From assembly GCA_003278685.1 (NCBI GenBank), contig QCDS01000001.1:270460-334459 (forward strand): a DNA stretch of 64,000 nucleotides. Direction: 5' to 3'. Positions 44,870 through 53,697 of this stretch are shown in pieces. The notes under the pieces were generated by a model, which ran no database searches, had not been told where the DNA came from, and worked only from the letters and a program-made list of their open reading frames with translations. The position numbers and the translations under genes are program-made. The stretch's first letter is position 1. Each line of letters opens with the position of its first letter. Source of the DNA: Prochlorococcus sp. AG-355-K03 (GTDB taxonomy: Bacteria; Cyanobacteriota; Cyanobacteriia; PCC-6307; Cyanobiaceae).

Positions 44870-45446
44870 TTTTGGATTCTTCTCCCTTAAGCAATCTTGT
44901 TATGTTTGTTCTATGTTTCCAGATTACTAATAATGCAACAATTAAACTTATAAAAAAGTATGAGTGCAAAAATTTACCTAGGTAAAAAAACATAAAAATA
45001 GGAAGTAAGATTGCAGCTGAAATACTTGATAAAGAAACAAATTTAGTTTTTGTTAAGACTATTAAAAAAATGCCAAGAGATGCGAGTCCAACTTTCCAAG
45101 AAAGAGCTAAAAACATACCTAATCCAGTTGCAACAGCTTTCCCTCCTTTACCTCTAAGCCATATTGGCCAAATATGCCCTGAGATAGCGGATATCCCTGC
45201 TATAACTTCTATTAATCCTTGATCTGTGTAATATTGAGCAATTTTTACTGCAATAAGGCCTTTCCCAACGTCAATGATAAATACAAAAAGTGCTGGCCAT
45301 TTCCCAATATTTCTTAAGACATTTGTTGCACCTGTAGATCCAGAACCTATAGTTCTTAGATCTACATTTTTGAGATATTTCCCAATTAAAAAACCTGTCG
45401 GAAGTGATCCTAAAAGATAACTTGCAAAAATTATTAAGATATTCAT
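44853..45446 (-). CDS. plsY: Acyl-phosphate glycerol-3-phosphate acyltransferase PlsY (197 aa)
   Basis: Membrane enzyme that starts phospholipid synthesis using acyl phosphate. It has about five to six helices. The conserved cytoplasmic motifs are [36 protein letters not shown] (motif 1), [20 protein letters not shown] (motif 2) and [15 protein letters not shown] (motif 3). The normal length is about 200. It is 5 bases after the DUF3086 gene on the same strand. Confidence 0.95.
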   Translation of the reverse strand: MNILIIFASYLLGSLPTGFLIGKYLKNVDLRTIGSGSTGATNVLRNIGKWPALFVFIIDVGKGLIAVKIAQYYTDQGLIEVIAGISAISGHIWPIWLRGKGGKAVATGLGMFLALSWKVGLASLGIFLIVLTKTKFVSLSSISAAILLPIFMFFYLGKFLHSYFFISLIVALLVIWKHRTNITRLLKGEESKINQNQ

Positions 45447-45451
45447 AAAGC

Positions 45452-46462
45452 TTAGTTTAGTTCAAGATCATCGTAAATTTCATTATCTGAACCGGCAAAT
45501 GCAACCCATAATGGGAATTGAAGTATTGGGATTTCAACAGAGGTTTCTGCTGCGTCAATGATAATAAATGGCAATTCTTCATTCGCTTCTAATCTATCAG
45601 CTCTCTCGATGACACCTTCAGGTCTTTCAAAAAGAACAATCCCACTATTAGGTCCAAAGTCATCCCTTGTTAGACCAAGTGAATCTTGAAGAATTCTTCT
45701 CCATTCACCTAATCGTTCAGGCTGCGAAGCTAAAATAAGAGTCTGAAATTGATCTCCATATAATTCGCCAAGAATAGATATTAAGCCAGCTGATAACAAG
45801 GCATTTTTTTGTCGAGATCCTCTACTTTCAAGAGAACCTCTTCCTCCCATATTAAAGAACCAATCATCCATAATTTCTATATCTGAGGAATCAAGACTCC
45901 GTCTTAATTTCCAAGGTTCTGCATAAAAGTCGGGTTGTTCTGTGAAACTTGAAAAGCAACTTTTTATAATCTCTTCATCTGGCTTAAATGTCTCGGAAAG
46001 AGCAGGAATATTAACTACATTATTTGTGCTATTGTCTTGCTTTTTCTCATCAAGGGGAGAAGGCTTTACGATTATTGGTTGAGAAACTAATTCAAGTTTC
46101 TCTACGTTTTGTGAAAGATTCTGCAAAGCTCCAGTTAAGTACTCTTGAAAGCCTTTAACTCTTTTAGCAATATTATCTGACTGTCCTTTAAAATTAGACT
46201 CAATATCTTTTTCTATTTCATTTTTTTTTGTTTCTAACTCTTTTATTTCTTTAACTAAAGAATCTTTTTTTGAAAAGAGATCTCTAAAAATTTCATTAGA
46301 AATTTCATCAAAAGATTTAGTTGATTTATCGTTTTTCGGTGTAATTTTTTTATTTTGAGTTGTATTTTTCTTACTAATTTGTTTTGTTTTATCATCTGAA
46401 ATTGACTTATCTATTTTTAATTCCTTTTCAGGATTATTGTCGGAAATTTCTGTATTGGTCAT
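45452..46462 (-). CDS. DUF3086 domain protein (336 aa)
   Basis: A polar Lys/Asn/Ser-rich N-terminus (about 1-55), then a coiled coil at about 56-120 ([20 protein letters not shown]), a linker, and a C-terminal domain from about 165 ([49 protein letters not shown]). This is the cyanobacterial DUF3086 family, whose function is unknown. It lies between the DUF3119 gene and plsY, 35 bases after the former, so a link with the membrane lipid genes around it is possible. Confidence 0.85.
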   Translation of the reverse strand: MTNTEISDNNPEKELKIDKSISDDKTKQISKKNTTQNKKITPKNDKSTKSFDEISNEIFRDLFSKKDSLVKEIKELETKKNEIEKDIESNFKGQSDNIAKRVKGFQEYLTGALQNLSQNVEKLELVSQPIIVKPSPLDEKKQDNSTNNVVNIPALSETFKPDEEIIKSCFSSFTEQPDFYAEPWKLRRSLDSSDIEIMDDWFFNMGGRGSLESRGSRQKNALLSAGLISILGELYGDQFQTLILASQPERLGEWRRILQDSLGLTRDDFGPNSGIVLFERPEGVIERADRLEANEELPFIIIDAAETSVEIPILQFPLWVAFAGSDNEIYDDLELN

Positions 46463-46497
46463 TTAAATAATTTTGATGATTAGGCAAAGTCTGAATT

Positions 46498-46914
46498 TTA
46501 AGAATTTTTAATTTCTAGGGAGTCAACTTTTTTTATGAGCTCATCTTTTAATTGCTTTGGATTAAATAAAATTGGTAATAAATGAGGACTGGACTTTTCT
46601 CTAAAATAAAAAATACCTGGGATTATAGGGAAAAAGAATTTCCATGATATCCAGTTCTTGAATGGAAAAGTTCTAATCTCTTTCCCTAATTGTAAAACGA
46701 TAAAATCATCATTTGTTATTTTTATTCTTAAGGTGAATGACTGAAGTAATAAAAAAAAGCTAAAAGAAGCAAAAACTATTGTTGGCAAAGAACCAATATT
46801 TAAAAACAAAAGCATAAAACTTAAAACTATTAGAATGATTGGCAACTGAAATGAAGGAGATATTATTACTGGCTCCTCTTTTTTTGATTTAGAATTAAAC
46901 ATAGAATTATCCAA
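46498..46914 (-). CDS. DUF3119 family membrane protein (138 aa)
   Basis: Two hydrophobic helices at about 22-58 (PIILIVLSFMLLFLNIG, IVFASFSFFLLLQSF), then a soluble domain FIVLQLGKEIRTFPFKNW, ISWKFFFPIIPGIFYFREK, SPHLLPILFNPKQLKDELI. This matches DUF3119, small cyanobacterial and plastid proteins resembling PH-like membrane domains. The start overlaps the upstream MlaE-like permease stop by 8 bases, which supports a shared function with lipid transport. Confidence 0.82.
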   Translation of the reverse strand: MDNSMFNSKSKKEEPVIISPSFQLPIILIVLSFMLLFLNIGSLPTIVFASFSFFLLLQSFTLRIKITNDDFIVLQLGKEIRTFPFKNWISWKFFFPIIPGIFYFREKSSPHLLPILFNPKQLKDELIKKVDSLEIKNS

Positions 46915-47662
46915 ATAAAATTTGTGTTAGTAATACATCCATTAAAGATACAGTAACAAGAGTCATTACAACTGCGCCTGTTGTACTTGTTCCAACTTCT
47001 TTTGGACCTCCTTTGGTTGTAAGTCCATATCCACAAGCAATGATTGAAATAAGTAATCCGAACACTACAGATTTTATTAACATTGAAGTTAAGTCTGCAC
47101 TGGTTAAACTCACATTGCCTGATCTTACAGATGTCCAAAAAACTATTGGAGGAACTTTATAAAAAATTGTGCTCCAAATTTGTCCACTCCATAAAGCTAC
47201 AGATAAAAACAAAAGACACTGTATTGGAGACATTATTACCATCGATAGTAACCTTGGAACTACCAAATATTGGACTGGTTCAGTCCTTAACATGGTTATT
47301 GCCTCAATTTGTTCTGTGACTTTCATAGTACCCAGTTGAGCAGCATAGGCAGTTGCAACCTTTCCAGTCATTAAAGTAGCAGTTAGAAGAGGAGCCATTT
47401 CTCTTGCCATGCCTACTGCTAATAAACCTCCAATTTCACTTGAAACCCCCATACTTGTAAGTTGTGATGCAACTTGAATATTAAAAACTGTACCTGCTGC
47501 AATTCCCGTAATTAATACAATTAACAAACTGCCAGGACCTGACTCCATAAGTTGCTCAAAGAGATCATTTTTGGAAATTTTACCCTTAAAGATAAAATTA
47601 ATTGCTTGCCCTCCAATGACTAGGCTGCTTAGAAGTCTTTTGAAAAAATCAAGGTAATACAT
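46907..47662 (-). CDS. MlaE/YrbE-type lipid ABC transporter permease (251 aa)
   Basis: Integral membrane permease of the MCE/Mla lipid-transport class, like plant TGD1. It has five to six helices with PGSLLIVLITGIAAGTVFNI, VGMAREMAPLLTATLMTGKV, QLGTMKVTEQIEAITMLRTE and PVQYLVVPRLLSMVIMSPIQ, all typical. Such permeases work with an ATPase and an MCE substrate-binding protein, which are not in this window. The overlap with DUF3119 and closeness to DUF3086 suggest a conserved cyanobacterial unit. ATG start. Confidence 0.92.
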   Translation of the reverse strand: MYYLDFFKRLLSSLVIGGQAINFIFKGKISKNDLFEQLMESGPGSLLIVLITGIAAGTVFNIQVASQLTSMGVSSEIGGLLAVGMAREMAPLLTATLMTGKVATAYAAQLGTMKVTEQIEAITMLRTEPVQYLVVPRLLSMVIMSPIQCLLFLSVALWSGQIWSTIFYKVPPIVFWTSVRSGNVSLTSADLTSMLIKSVVFGLLISIIACGYGLTTKGGPKEVGTSTTGAVVMTLVTVSLMDVLLTQILFG

Positions 47663-47671
47663 ATCTTTATA

Positions 47672-49069
47672 TTAGTTTGTAATTAATTTTCGATCCCATT
47701 TTCTCATGATTAAAAGACCAATGATTACCAATATTGAGGGTATAAAACCAATACATAATCTAATAGTTAATTGTGCTGAGTAGCATTGTTCAATAATATT
47801 TAGGTTATCTTTATCAACAAAGCATGATTGATAACCTGATAAATACAATAAAAAGCCTAATAACTGAACACTAAACGCGATCCCAATCTTCTGAATAAGT
47901 ACCATCCAAGCAGTATATAATCCTGCTGGTTTCTCTGGGTCTTCGTCTATTGCATCAGGAAGTAGTGACCAAGGGATAAGAAAAGCGGTTGAAGCTCCAA
48001 TGCCAATAAGACAGATTATGAAAATTAAAAGAATGAACAGAAATATGTTGCTGGCATTTAGGAATAAACTATCTCCAGCTCCTGAAATTTTTGATAGTGA
48101 AGGTAAAAATAAAGCTGCTGTACATGAAATAATCCACATAATCGCTCCATAGTTTAACGCTGAAATCCTGTTCAATTTATTTGATACTCTAGTCCATATT
48201 TGTAAACCCACTAAAGCGCTAATTTGGAAAGGTATTGGGATCCACTTTGCAATATATGAAGGTACGTTCAGTACATCCTCGACATAGATTAATGCTACTG
48301 TTTGCATTAATTGTAGGGCGCACCAGAGAAGAATATAGAGCGTAATAACTTTTAGAAATTTTTTATTTCTGAAGATCCTTTTGAATTGAAGTGTTATAGC
48401 TTCAACTTTTCCTGAAGGCCTTCTTGCTTTTTTTGCGAATGGAGCTAATCCCCAACAAGAAATTAATGTTGCAGCAACTGCAATACATCCGCTTATTTTA
48501 CCCATTAAAAAATATTCATTATTTGCTGATCCTTCGGAACCTAATACAACTCCAGCAATTATTAAACCAGTTAGTCCTGCGATTATTGAGCCAGTAAATC
48601 TAGATGCGTTTAGTCTTGTTCTTATTGCTGTTTTTTCAGAAATTTCAGTAGAGAGAGCTGCGAAAGGAAGATTAATACTTGTATAAGCAGTCATTACTAC
48701 TATAGAAATTATGGCATAGTAAATAGTCTTCGTTAGCACTGAACCAGTGGGTGTCCACCATATCGCAGCTAAAGAGAAACCAAGGGGAACAGATGCTGCT
48801 ACCATCCAGGGGATTCTAGGCCCCCATCTTGATTTAGTACGATCACTTAACCATCCAATTAACGGATCATTTACTGCATCCCATATCTTTATTAACATTA
48901 ATAATGATCCTGCAATTATTACTGGTAAACCAGCAGAAATAAAGAATTTGAAAAGAAAAAACCCAAATTGTGTCGCGACTAAACCTGTGCCTGCATCTCC
49001 TAGCCCATAAGAGAACATTAATCTTGTTGTTGATCTAGAAATATTTTTTTTCGAGTGTGAATTTTCCAA
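47672..49069 (-). CDS. GPH-type sugar:cation symporter, MFS (465 aa)
   Basis: Twelve-helix MFS protein in the glycoside-pentoside-hexuronide (melibiose) group: MFSYGLGDAGTGLVATQFGF, IKIWDAVNDPLIGWLSDRTK and SRWGPRIPWMVAASVPLGFS hold the D-x-x-N-D-P-x-x-G-x-x-S-D signature and the RWG-R loop. The second half has WSLLPDAIDEDPEKPAGLYT. Substrates in the group are sugars or sulfonated compounds; here unknown. It diverges from tRNA-Gly. glgX lies just beyond the tRNA, but on the same strand as this gene. Confidence 0.85.
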   Translation of the reverse strand: MENSHSKKNISRSTTRLMFSYGLGDAGTGLVATQFGFFLFKFFISAGLPVIIAGSLLMLIKIWDAVNDPLIGWLSDRTKSRWGPRIPWMVAASVPLGFSLAAIWWTPTGSVLTKTIYYAIISIVVMTAYTSINLPFAALSTEISEKTAIRTRLNASRFTGSIIAGLTGLIIAGVVLGSEGSANNEYFLMGKISGCIAVAATLISCWGLAPFAKKARRPSGKVEAITLQFKRIFRNKKFLKVITLYILLWCALQLMQTVALIYVEDVLNVPSYIAKWIPIPFQISALVGLQIWTRVSNKLNRISALNYGAIMWIISCTAALFLPSLSKISGAGDSLFLNASNIFLFILLIFIICLIGIGASTAFLIPWSLLPDAIDEDPEKPAGLYTAWMVLIQKIGIAFSVQLLGFLLYLSGYQSCFVDKDNLNIIEQCYSAQLTIRLCIGFIPSILVIIGLLIMRKWDRKLITN

Positions 49070-49130
49070 TCTTTTTACTTTGTTTATTGTTTGATAATGT
49101 ATTATTGCAATGGTAATTCTATTACTTAAT

Positions 49131-49201
49131 GCGGGCGTGGTTTAGTGGTAAAACCTCAGCCTTCCAAGCTGAAGATGCGGGTTCGATTCCCGCCGCCCGC
49201 T
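49131..49201 (+). tRNA. tRNA-Gly (anticodon TCC)
   Basis: Full cloverleaf of 71 bases: acceptor GCGGGCG/CGCCCGC, D arm GTTT/AAAC, anticodon arm TCAGC/GCTGA with loop CTTCCAA giving anticodon TCC, and T arm GCGGG/CCCGC. The discriminator is T and CCA is not encoded. It ends 1 base before the stop of the convergent glgX gene. Confidence 0.96.
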
Positions 49202-49202
49202 T

Positions 49203-51236
49203 TTAAAATAAATTATTTTTTGCCCCAAATACTTCTTCTGAAATGATTAGTAAAGAGCTTCTACTCTTTACAGAAACAGATTTTTCATTAATAGTTAAGG
49301 GTTCAATAATCTCAGACATGCTAGTGTCGATAACTTTTAACCAATTATATTTACATTTCGGCAAGGGGAAATCGATACTTTTTGAATATGCATTTAACCC
49401 TATCCAGACCAGCGGACTAGTATTGTCTTTGTTAATGCTAAAGGCAACTGTGTGAGACCAACTACTCCAATCGGGGCTATTTAACTTTGTTCCATGCCAA
49501 TGATATGTTGGAATATTTTCATTGGCTTGATTATTAGGGAAGAATGATGGATTGAAAATGTTTATTAGTTTTTTTCGGATTTTTATAACGTATTTAAAAT
49601 ATTCTAATAATTCCAAATCTTGTTGACCATGTTCCCAATTCATCCAGCCCAATAAATTATTTTGGCACCAAGAATTGTTGTTCCCGCCTTGTGATCTTCC
49701 TATTTCATCACCCATAAGTATCATTGGAACACCTTTAGAGATAAGTAAACTAAGAACAAGATTTTTTTGTTGTCTTTTTCTTAAATCATTTATTAATAAG
49801 TTCGTAGTTGGTCCCTCAGTACCATGATTCCAAGAATTGTTATGGTTATCTCCATCTCTATTTTGTTCTCTATTAGCAAAATTATGTTTTCTATTGAAAG
49901 TTACTAAGTCTTTTAGAGTGAATCCATCATGTGAAGTAATAAAATTTATCGACTTTGGAAAAATATTATCTTCTTTATAAATAGATGGCGTCCCTTTTAT
50001 TTTATCGCTCATATTCCAAGCTGTATCTTTATCCCCCTTCCAAAATCTCCTCAAGTCATCTCTAAAATGACCATTCCAAGTGAAAGTATTCTTTGATGGG
50101 AAATCACCTAATTTATATAAACCGCCACAATCCCATGGCTCACTTATGAACTTGATATCGATAAGTTCTGGTTCACATTCTATATCTTCAAAAATTGGAG
50201 GATTATCAAGCGGTGAAAGATTTTCTCCTCTTGATAGGGCAATTCCCAAATCAAATCTAAAACCATCAACTCCTAATTCACTCGCCCAACATTTTAAAGA
50301 TTCAATTATTAGTTTTCTAACTAATCCTCTGTTTGCTGCAATAGTATTACCACATCCAGAGACGTCCTGATAATTTTTATCTTTTCCAATAAAGTAATAA
50401 AGATTTTCATCTATACCTTTCCAAGATATTGCTGGCCCTTTTGAATCACCTTCGCAAGTGTGATTGTATACAACATCTAAGATGACTTCAATGTCTGCTT
50501 TATGACATTCCTCTACAAATCTTCTAAATTCCTCTCTATTCTTTTCGGGAGATTCGTTCGAAAGATATTCAAAATGCGGAGTGAACCAATTAATTGGACT
50601 ATATCCCCAAAAATTTTTTAGACCATTTGGGGCATCAGTAGGATCAAAACAAAAAATTGGAAGTAATTCAATTGTTGTAATACCAAGTTCTTTGAGATAA
50701 GGAATTTTTTTCAAAAATTTCCTAAAACAACTTTCATCTTTATCAGTTGATTCAGTGAAAGCTTTTATATGGAGTTCATAAATAATTGTTTCTTCCCAAG
50801 AATGTTTGGGTCTTGGATAATCCTTAAAATTAAATAATTTTCTATCGCAAACAACACTTTTAAGACAAGAATTAGTATTTTCTTGATTTTTTAATGCATT
50901 TTCTCTTTTATAACTTCTCCATCCGGTAATACCCCTTGAACATGGATCAAGTAATACTTTTTTTTCGTAGTTATTATTAATCTCATTATTTTTTTGTTTC
51001 ACTCTAAAAGCATAAATGCAACCTTCATCTAGATTTTTTATTTCCGCATGCCAGTATGGACCTGTATTATGAGTCTGGTCTAATTTGAATGTGCTTTTTG
51101 GGGAAATAGAGTCCTCTTTCTCAAACAATAAGATTTCTACATATTCTGCATTTGTGGCTACTAAGGAAAAATTAATCCCTTGTGAAGTTAGAGAACTCCC
51201 TAAAGGAAATGGGTTACCTTTATTGAGATGAATCAC
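49203..51236 (-). CDS. glgX: Glycogen debranching enzyme GlgX/isoamylase type (677 aa)
   Basis: Cleaves alpha-1,6 branches of glycogen. The N-terminal CBM48 domain (about 1-130) begins GNPFPLGSSLTSQGINFSLV. The GH13 catalytic domain has DVVYNHTCEGDSKGPAI, GVDGFRFDLGIALSRG with the nucleophile Asp, FISEPWDCGGLYKLGDFP with the acid Glu, and NFITSHDGFTLKDLV. LLISKGVPMILMGDEIGRSQ closes the barrel. A C-terminal beta domain follows. The length is normal. Its 3' end abuts tRNA-Gly. Confidence 0.93.
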   Translation of the reverse strand: MIHLNKGNPFPLGSSLTSQGINFSLVATNAEYVEILLFEKEDSISPKSTFKLDQTHNTGPYWHAEIKNLDEGCIYAFRVKQKNNEINNNYEKKVLLDPCSRGITGWRSYKRENALKNQENTNSCLKSVVCDRKLFNFKDYPRPKHSWEETIIYELHIKAFTESTDKDESCFRKFLKKIPYLKELGITTIELLPIFCFDPTDAPNGLKNFWGYSPINWFTPHFEYLSNESPEKNREEFRRFVEECHKADIEVILDVVYNHTCEGDSKGPAISWKGIDENLYYFIGKDKNYQDVSGCGNTIAANRGLVRKLIIESLKCWASELGVDGFRFDLGIALSRGENLSPLDNPPIFEDIECEPELIDIKFISEPWDCGGLYKLGDFPSKNTFTWNGHFRDDLRRFWKGDKDTAWNMSDKIKGTPSIYKEDNIFPKSINFITSHDGFTLKDLVTFNRKHNFANREQNRDGDNHNNSWNHGTEGPTTNLLINDLRKRQQKNLVLSLLISKGVPMILMGDEIGRSQGGNNNSWCQNNLLGWMNWEHGQQDLELLEYFKYVIKIRKKLINIFNPSFFPNNQANENIPTYHWHGTKLNSPDWSSWSHTVAFSINKDNTSPLVWIGLNAYSKSIDFPLPKCKYNWLKVIDTSMSEIIEPLTINEKSVSVKSRSSLLIISEEVFGAKNNLF

Positions 51237-51651
51237 TTTTTCTTTATCATTGATTAGTTAAATATTGAGATAATTTATTCATATTACTGATATTTGAATA
51301 ATAGATGCAAAATTTAAAAAAAAACTCAAATTTAAAGCTTCACTAATCAACTTTATTAGATCTTGGAGAGTATTCATTTTCTAATTAATTACAATTTCTT
51401 CATCCATCTGCTCAGTGCATAAAACGATTTATAGAGAAAGTTTAATAATGAGAAAACTAGATTTTTCTTGATTTCAAAATACAAATTGTGTTTTTTCATG
51501 TGATGAGAAGGAAATATATCTGAAAATTAATAAAACATAATAAATAGCTCAAATTCTTAAATTCATCCCCCCTTTGACATTTTCCCCCTTTGCTAAACGT
51601 AGTTAGATTTTTAATGCTAAATCTAGTGCTACCAATGCTTTTTGCTGTTCT
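51237..51651. other. Intergenic stretch upstream of glgX
   Basis: AT-rich DNA with no convincing gene. A 32-codon minus-strand frame at 51279-51377 (ATG; MNTLQDLIKLISEALNLSFF and a short hydrophobic end) could be a microprotein but has little support. The stretch probably holds the glgX promoter. No tRNA, repeat array or clear hairpin was seen. Confidence 0.4.
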
Positions 51652-51789
51652 CTAAATAAAGAGGCTATTTTTTATTAATGAAAAAGCGCGATTATAAGAA
51701 ATAAATAATGTTGCTAAAAATGTCCCTAAAATTTGTATAAAGCTTTGCGCCGCCTTCATTTTCGGTTGCCGTATTTGTATTTGCTCCAT
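51652..51789 (-). CDS. Candidate membrane microprotein upstream of HU (45 aa)
   Basis: ATG at 51787-51789, TAG at 51652-51654. The product starts MEQIQIRQPKMKAAQSFIQI and has a hydrophobic helix LGTFLATLFISY and a basic end (NRAFSLIKNSLFI). The open frame could start at 51861, but those extra residues look non-coding and would run to the HU start. The GC content is locally higher than in nearby DNA (codons GCG, CCG, CGG), unlike random AT-rich frames. It lies divergently between glgX and HU. Weakly supported. Confidence 0.35.
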   Translation of the reverse strand: MEQIQIRQPKMKAAQSFIQILGTFLATLFISYNRAFSLIKNSLFI

Positions 51790-51860
51790 ATGATGTGAAA
51801 GTTCGAGCTTTAAACTCGATTTAAATCTTTTTTTAACCCCTAGCTTTAATTTAAATTTCA

Positions 51861-52136
51861 ATGAACAAAGCTGATTTAGTAAATCTTGTTGCAGCTCGTA
51901 CAGAGCTCACAAAAACGGATGTTTCTTTAGTTGTTGATGCAGCTATTGAAACTATTGTTGATTCAGTAGTGGAAGGCAAAAAAGTCTCTTTACTAGGATT
52001 TGGTTCTTTTGAACCAAGGGATCGTTCTGCAAGACAGGGTTTAAACCCTAAGACAGGCGAAAAAATAGCAATACCCGCTAAAAGAGTTCCAACATTCTCT
52101 GCAGGTAAACTTTTTAAGGATAGAGTTCAAGGGTAA
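51861..52136 (+). CDS. hup: HU-type nucleoid protein (91 aa)
   Basis: Histone-like DNA-bending protein of the HU/IHF family. MNKADLVNLVAARTELTKTD, VVEGKKVSLLGFGSFEPRDR and RQGLNPKTGEKIAIPAKRVP hold the conserved GFGSF turn and the DNA-inserting NP...I-P arm. The normal length is about 90. ATG start. A strong terminator follows at 52169. Confidence 0.96.
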   Translation: MNKADLVNLVAARTELTKTDVSLVVDAAIETIVDSVVEGKKVSLLGFGSFEPRDRSARQGLNPKTGEKIAIPAKRVPTFSAGKLFKDRVQG

Positions 52137-52168
52137 TTTTTTTAATCTATTTCTTCCTTTAATAACAA

Positions 52169-52195
52169 GGTGCTCTTTTTGGGCATCTTTTTTTT
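52169..52195 (+). terminator. Rho-independent terminator after HU
   Basis: GGTGCTC (52169-52175) pairs with GGGCATC (52181-52187), with two wobble pairs, around TTTTT, followed by eight T residues. It lies 33 bases after the HU stop. Confidence 0.85.
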
Positions 52196-52272
52196 AATCG
52201 CAAAAAGGTGTAATTAGCTCAATGCCCAATACTCTTAACGAGGAATCCAAAATTTTGAAATCTTAAGAAGTG

Positions 52273-52584
52273 ATGAAATGTTTAACTATTTTATTCCTTA
52301 AATTTTTGTTGTTATCTAATTTTGTTATGGCCGAAACAATACCAACAAAGTCTAAGATTTTAAAACAATCTAGTGATTGTTTTAAAGATTCTCGAACCCA
52401 AATATGTAAAGAATTAGTTTCTGAAATAGAAAAACTTCAATTAGTAGTATTTGACCAAAATAGATTCAAATGTCAATCAAGTTTATTGGGGCTGCAAACG
52501 GAAATTATTGAAGCTTATTTTTTTAATAATTTCTCAAATGAGAAAATTTCATTAATGATCCCATATGTGATTAAAAATTGTTAA
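52273..52584 (+). CDS. Small secreted hypothetical protein (103 aa)
   Basis: I chose ATG 52273; a GTG precedes it at 52270. A clear signal peptide (MKCLTILFLKFLLLSNFVMA, then ETIP) indicates export. The mature part has cysteines in SSDCFKDSRTQICKELV, FKCQSSLLGL and the last residue of VIKNC, probably forming two disulfides. It is helical, without a known family. The function is unknown. Confidence 0.6.
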   Translation: MKCLTILFLKFLLLSNFVMAETIPTKSKILKQSSDCFKDSRTQICKELVSEIEKLQLVVFDQNRFKCQSSLLGLQTEIIEAYFFNNFSNEKISLMIPYVIKNC

Positions 52585-52638
52585 TTATTAAAATAATTTA
52601 TTTTTTTGGAATATTATAAATTTGTTATTTTATTTGTA

Positions 52639-52881
52639 ATGGTAAAAGGTTTTTCTGATAATGAAGTTAAGAATAATAATCAAAATACTCAAATAAAAGA
52701 AAAAAAAGGCTTAGCTGGTTTTCTTAAAGGCAAGAAATTTACTTATACTTTGCCAGGTAAAAAACAAATAAATATTTTTGGATCAATAGTAATAGGCTTA
52801 AATATCATTTTAGTATTGCTAGTCATCCTGTATTTAAAGAATCAAGAGTTCCATGACTTTGTATTTAATGTTGGACGTTAG
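52639..52881 (+). CDS. Single-pass membrane microprotein (80 aa)
   Basis: ATG at 52639 (MVKGFSDNEVKNNNQNTQIK); an upstream frame to 52606 is read only as AT-rich leader. A polar, Asn/Lys-rich N-terminus is followed by KKGLAGFLKGKKFTYTLPGK, a helix at about 53-70 (SIVIGLNIILVLLVILYL) and the end KNQEFHDFVFNVGR. No family was recognised. It could belong to the photosynthetic membrane, but that is a guess. Confidence 0.55.
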   Translation: MVKGFSDNEVKNNNQNTQIKEKKGLAGFLKGKKFTYTLPGKKQINIFGSIVIGLNIILVLLVILYLKNQEFHDFVFNVGR

Positions 52882-52939
52882 CTATATTTTTAGATCTAAA
52901 GATTTTATTAGATGATATATTTAAATTTTAGAATATCTT

Positions 52940-53197
52940 ATGAAGGTAGTTAATTTAGTTTCTCAAGTATTTTTTTTGTTTATAGCTGTTCTATTTTTGA
53001 TATATTTTCTAACTGGTTATAACTCCGCTTTTGAGGCAGACCAAAATTGTCATTCATATCTTTCAAGTTACGATAACTCATCTGGAAATTATGGTTGTGA
53101 CCATGATACTGAGACTCATCAGTGGATACTTTACGAGTCCAATGAAAGTAAAGAGCCAGCAAAAATTATTAAGACATTTAGGTACAAGTTTTTATAA
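52940..53197 (+). CDS. Hypothetical protein with N-terminal membrane helix (85 aa)
   Basis: ATG start. A hydrophobic helix spans residues 4-27 (VNLVSQVFFLFIAVLFLIYFLT). The rest is polar with two cysteines (DQNCHSYLSS, NYGCDHDTET) and ends RYKFL. It looks like a membrane-anchored protein with a possible disulfide outside. No family was recognised. Its end overlaps the convergent 53192-53404 gene by 6 bases. Confidence 0.5.
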   Translation: MKVVNLVSQVFFLFIAVLFLIYFLTGYNSAFEADQNCHSYLSSYDNSSGNYGCDHDTETHQWILYESNESKEPAKIIKTFRYKFL

Positions 53198-53404
53198 ATC
53201 AATTTTCTTATAAAAAAACTTTGCAGATATAATAGAAATTAAAGCTGTAATTGTGAAAGTAAGATATTGATATATGCTTCCTTCTGAGTAGATTTTATTT
53301 TTATATAGAGGAAAATCGACTAAAGATCCTACAGTACCCCAAATAATTACCCAAACAGATATGTATAAGAATACTTTTATTGGATTAGATTGTTTTGCTT
53401 CCAT
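53192..53404 (-). CDS. Small two-helix membrane protein (70 aa)
   Basis: ATG start. Two hydrophobic helices (VFLYISVWVIIWGTVGSLV at about 11-29 and YLTFTITALISIISAKFFY at about 46-64) are joined by a polar loop. It lies 2 bases after the Hli stop on the same strand, so it is probably co-transcribed with Hli and may work in the same photoprotective context. No family was recognised. Confidence 0.55.
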   Translation of the reverse strand: MEAKQSNPIKVFLYISVWVIIWGTVGSLVDFPLYKNKIYSEGSIYQYLTFTITALISIISAKFFYKKIDL

Positions 53405-53406
53405 TT

Positions 53407-53652
53407 TTAATTAATACCAAAAATTGAAGAAGTAACAGGTCTGCCGCTAAAAACTAACTCGGTTAATATGAGCATTAAGAATCCGATCATTGCTGCTCTA
53501 CCATTTACAAGTTCAGCACTGCTATTAAATCCAAAAACATTCTTTACTTCATCTCCCTGATTGTCTACCCATTTTGAGTATTCATTATCAGTTGATGATG
53601 TATTAGTAAAATCATCATTTTGATTTTCTATTGGAGAGCCGTTTTCTTGCAT
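53407..53652 (-). CDS. hli: High-light-inducible protein Hli (81 aa)
   Basis: A one-helix LHC-superfamily protein. A polar N-terminus (about 1-45; Asn/Asp/Ser-rich) precedes the chlorophyll-binding signature AELVNGRAAMIGFLMLILTE, with the Glu-Arg pair and Asn as ligands. Hli proteins bind chlorophyll and carotenoid and protect photosystems under stress; transcription is usually driven by the NblS-RpaB pathway, and a kinase of that type is at 29884. ATG start. Confidence 0.93.
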   Translation of the reverse strand: MQENGSPIENQNDDFTNTSSTDNEYSKWVDNQGDEVKNVFGFNSSAELVNGRAAMIGFLMLILTELVFSGRPVTSSIFGIN

Positions 53653-53697
53653 AGAGTTTTTATAGTTTATTCTAGTAATTTTAAAACTAGTTTATTA

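Noticed and set aside
46866..47138. 90-residue Cys/Asn-rich minus-strand frame
   Set aside because: Alternate frame over the DUF3119/MlaE junction; odd composition (many Cys, Arg, Asn) is typical of a shadow.
47083..47319. 78-residue plus-strand frame
   Set aside because: Antisense to the MlaE-like permease and rich in Leu from complementary hydrophobic codons; shadow.
51803..51819. Hairpin TCGAG-CTTTAAA-CTCGA as terminator
   Set aside because: Only 5 pairs, just upstream of the HU start; too weak and in the wrong place for a terminator, although it may be part of a leader.
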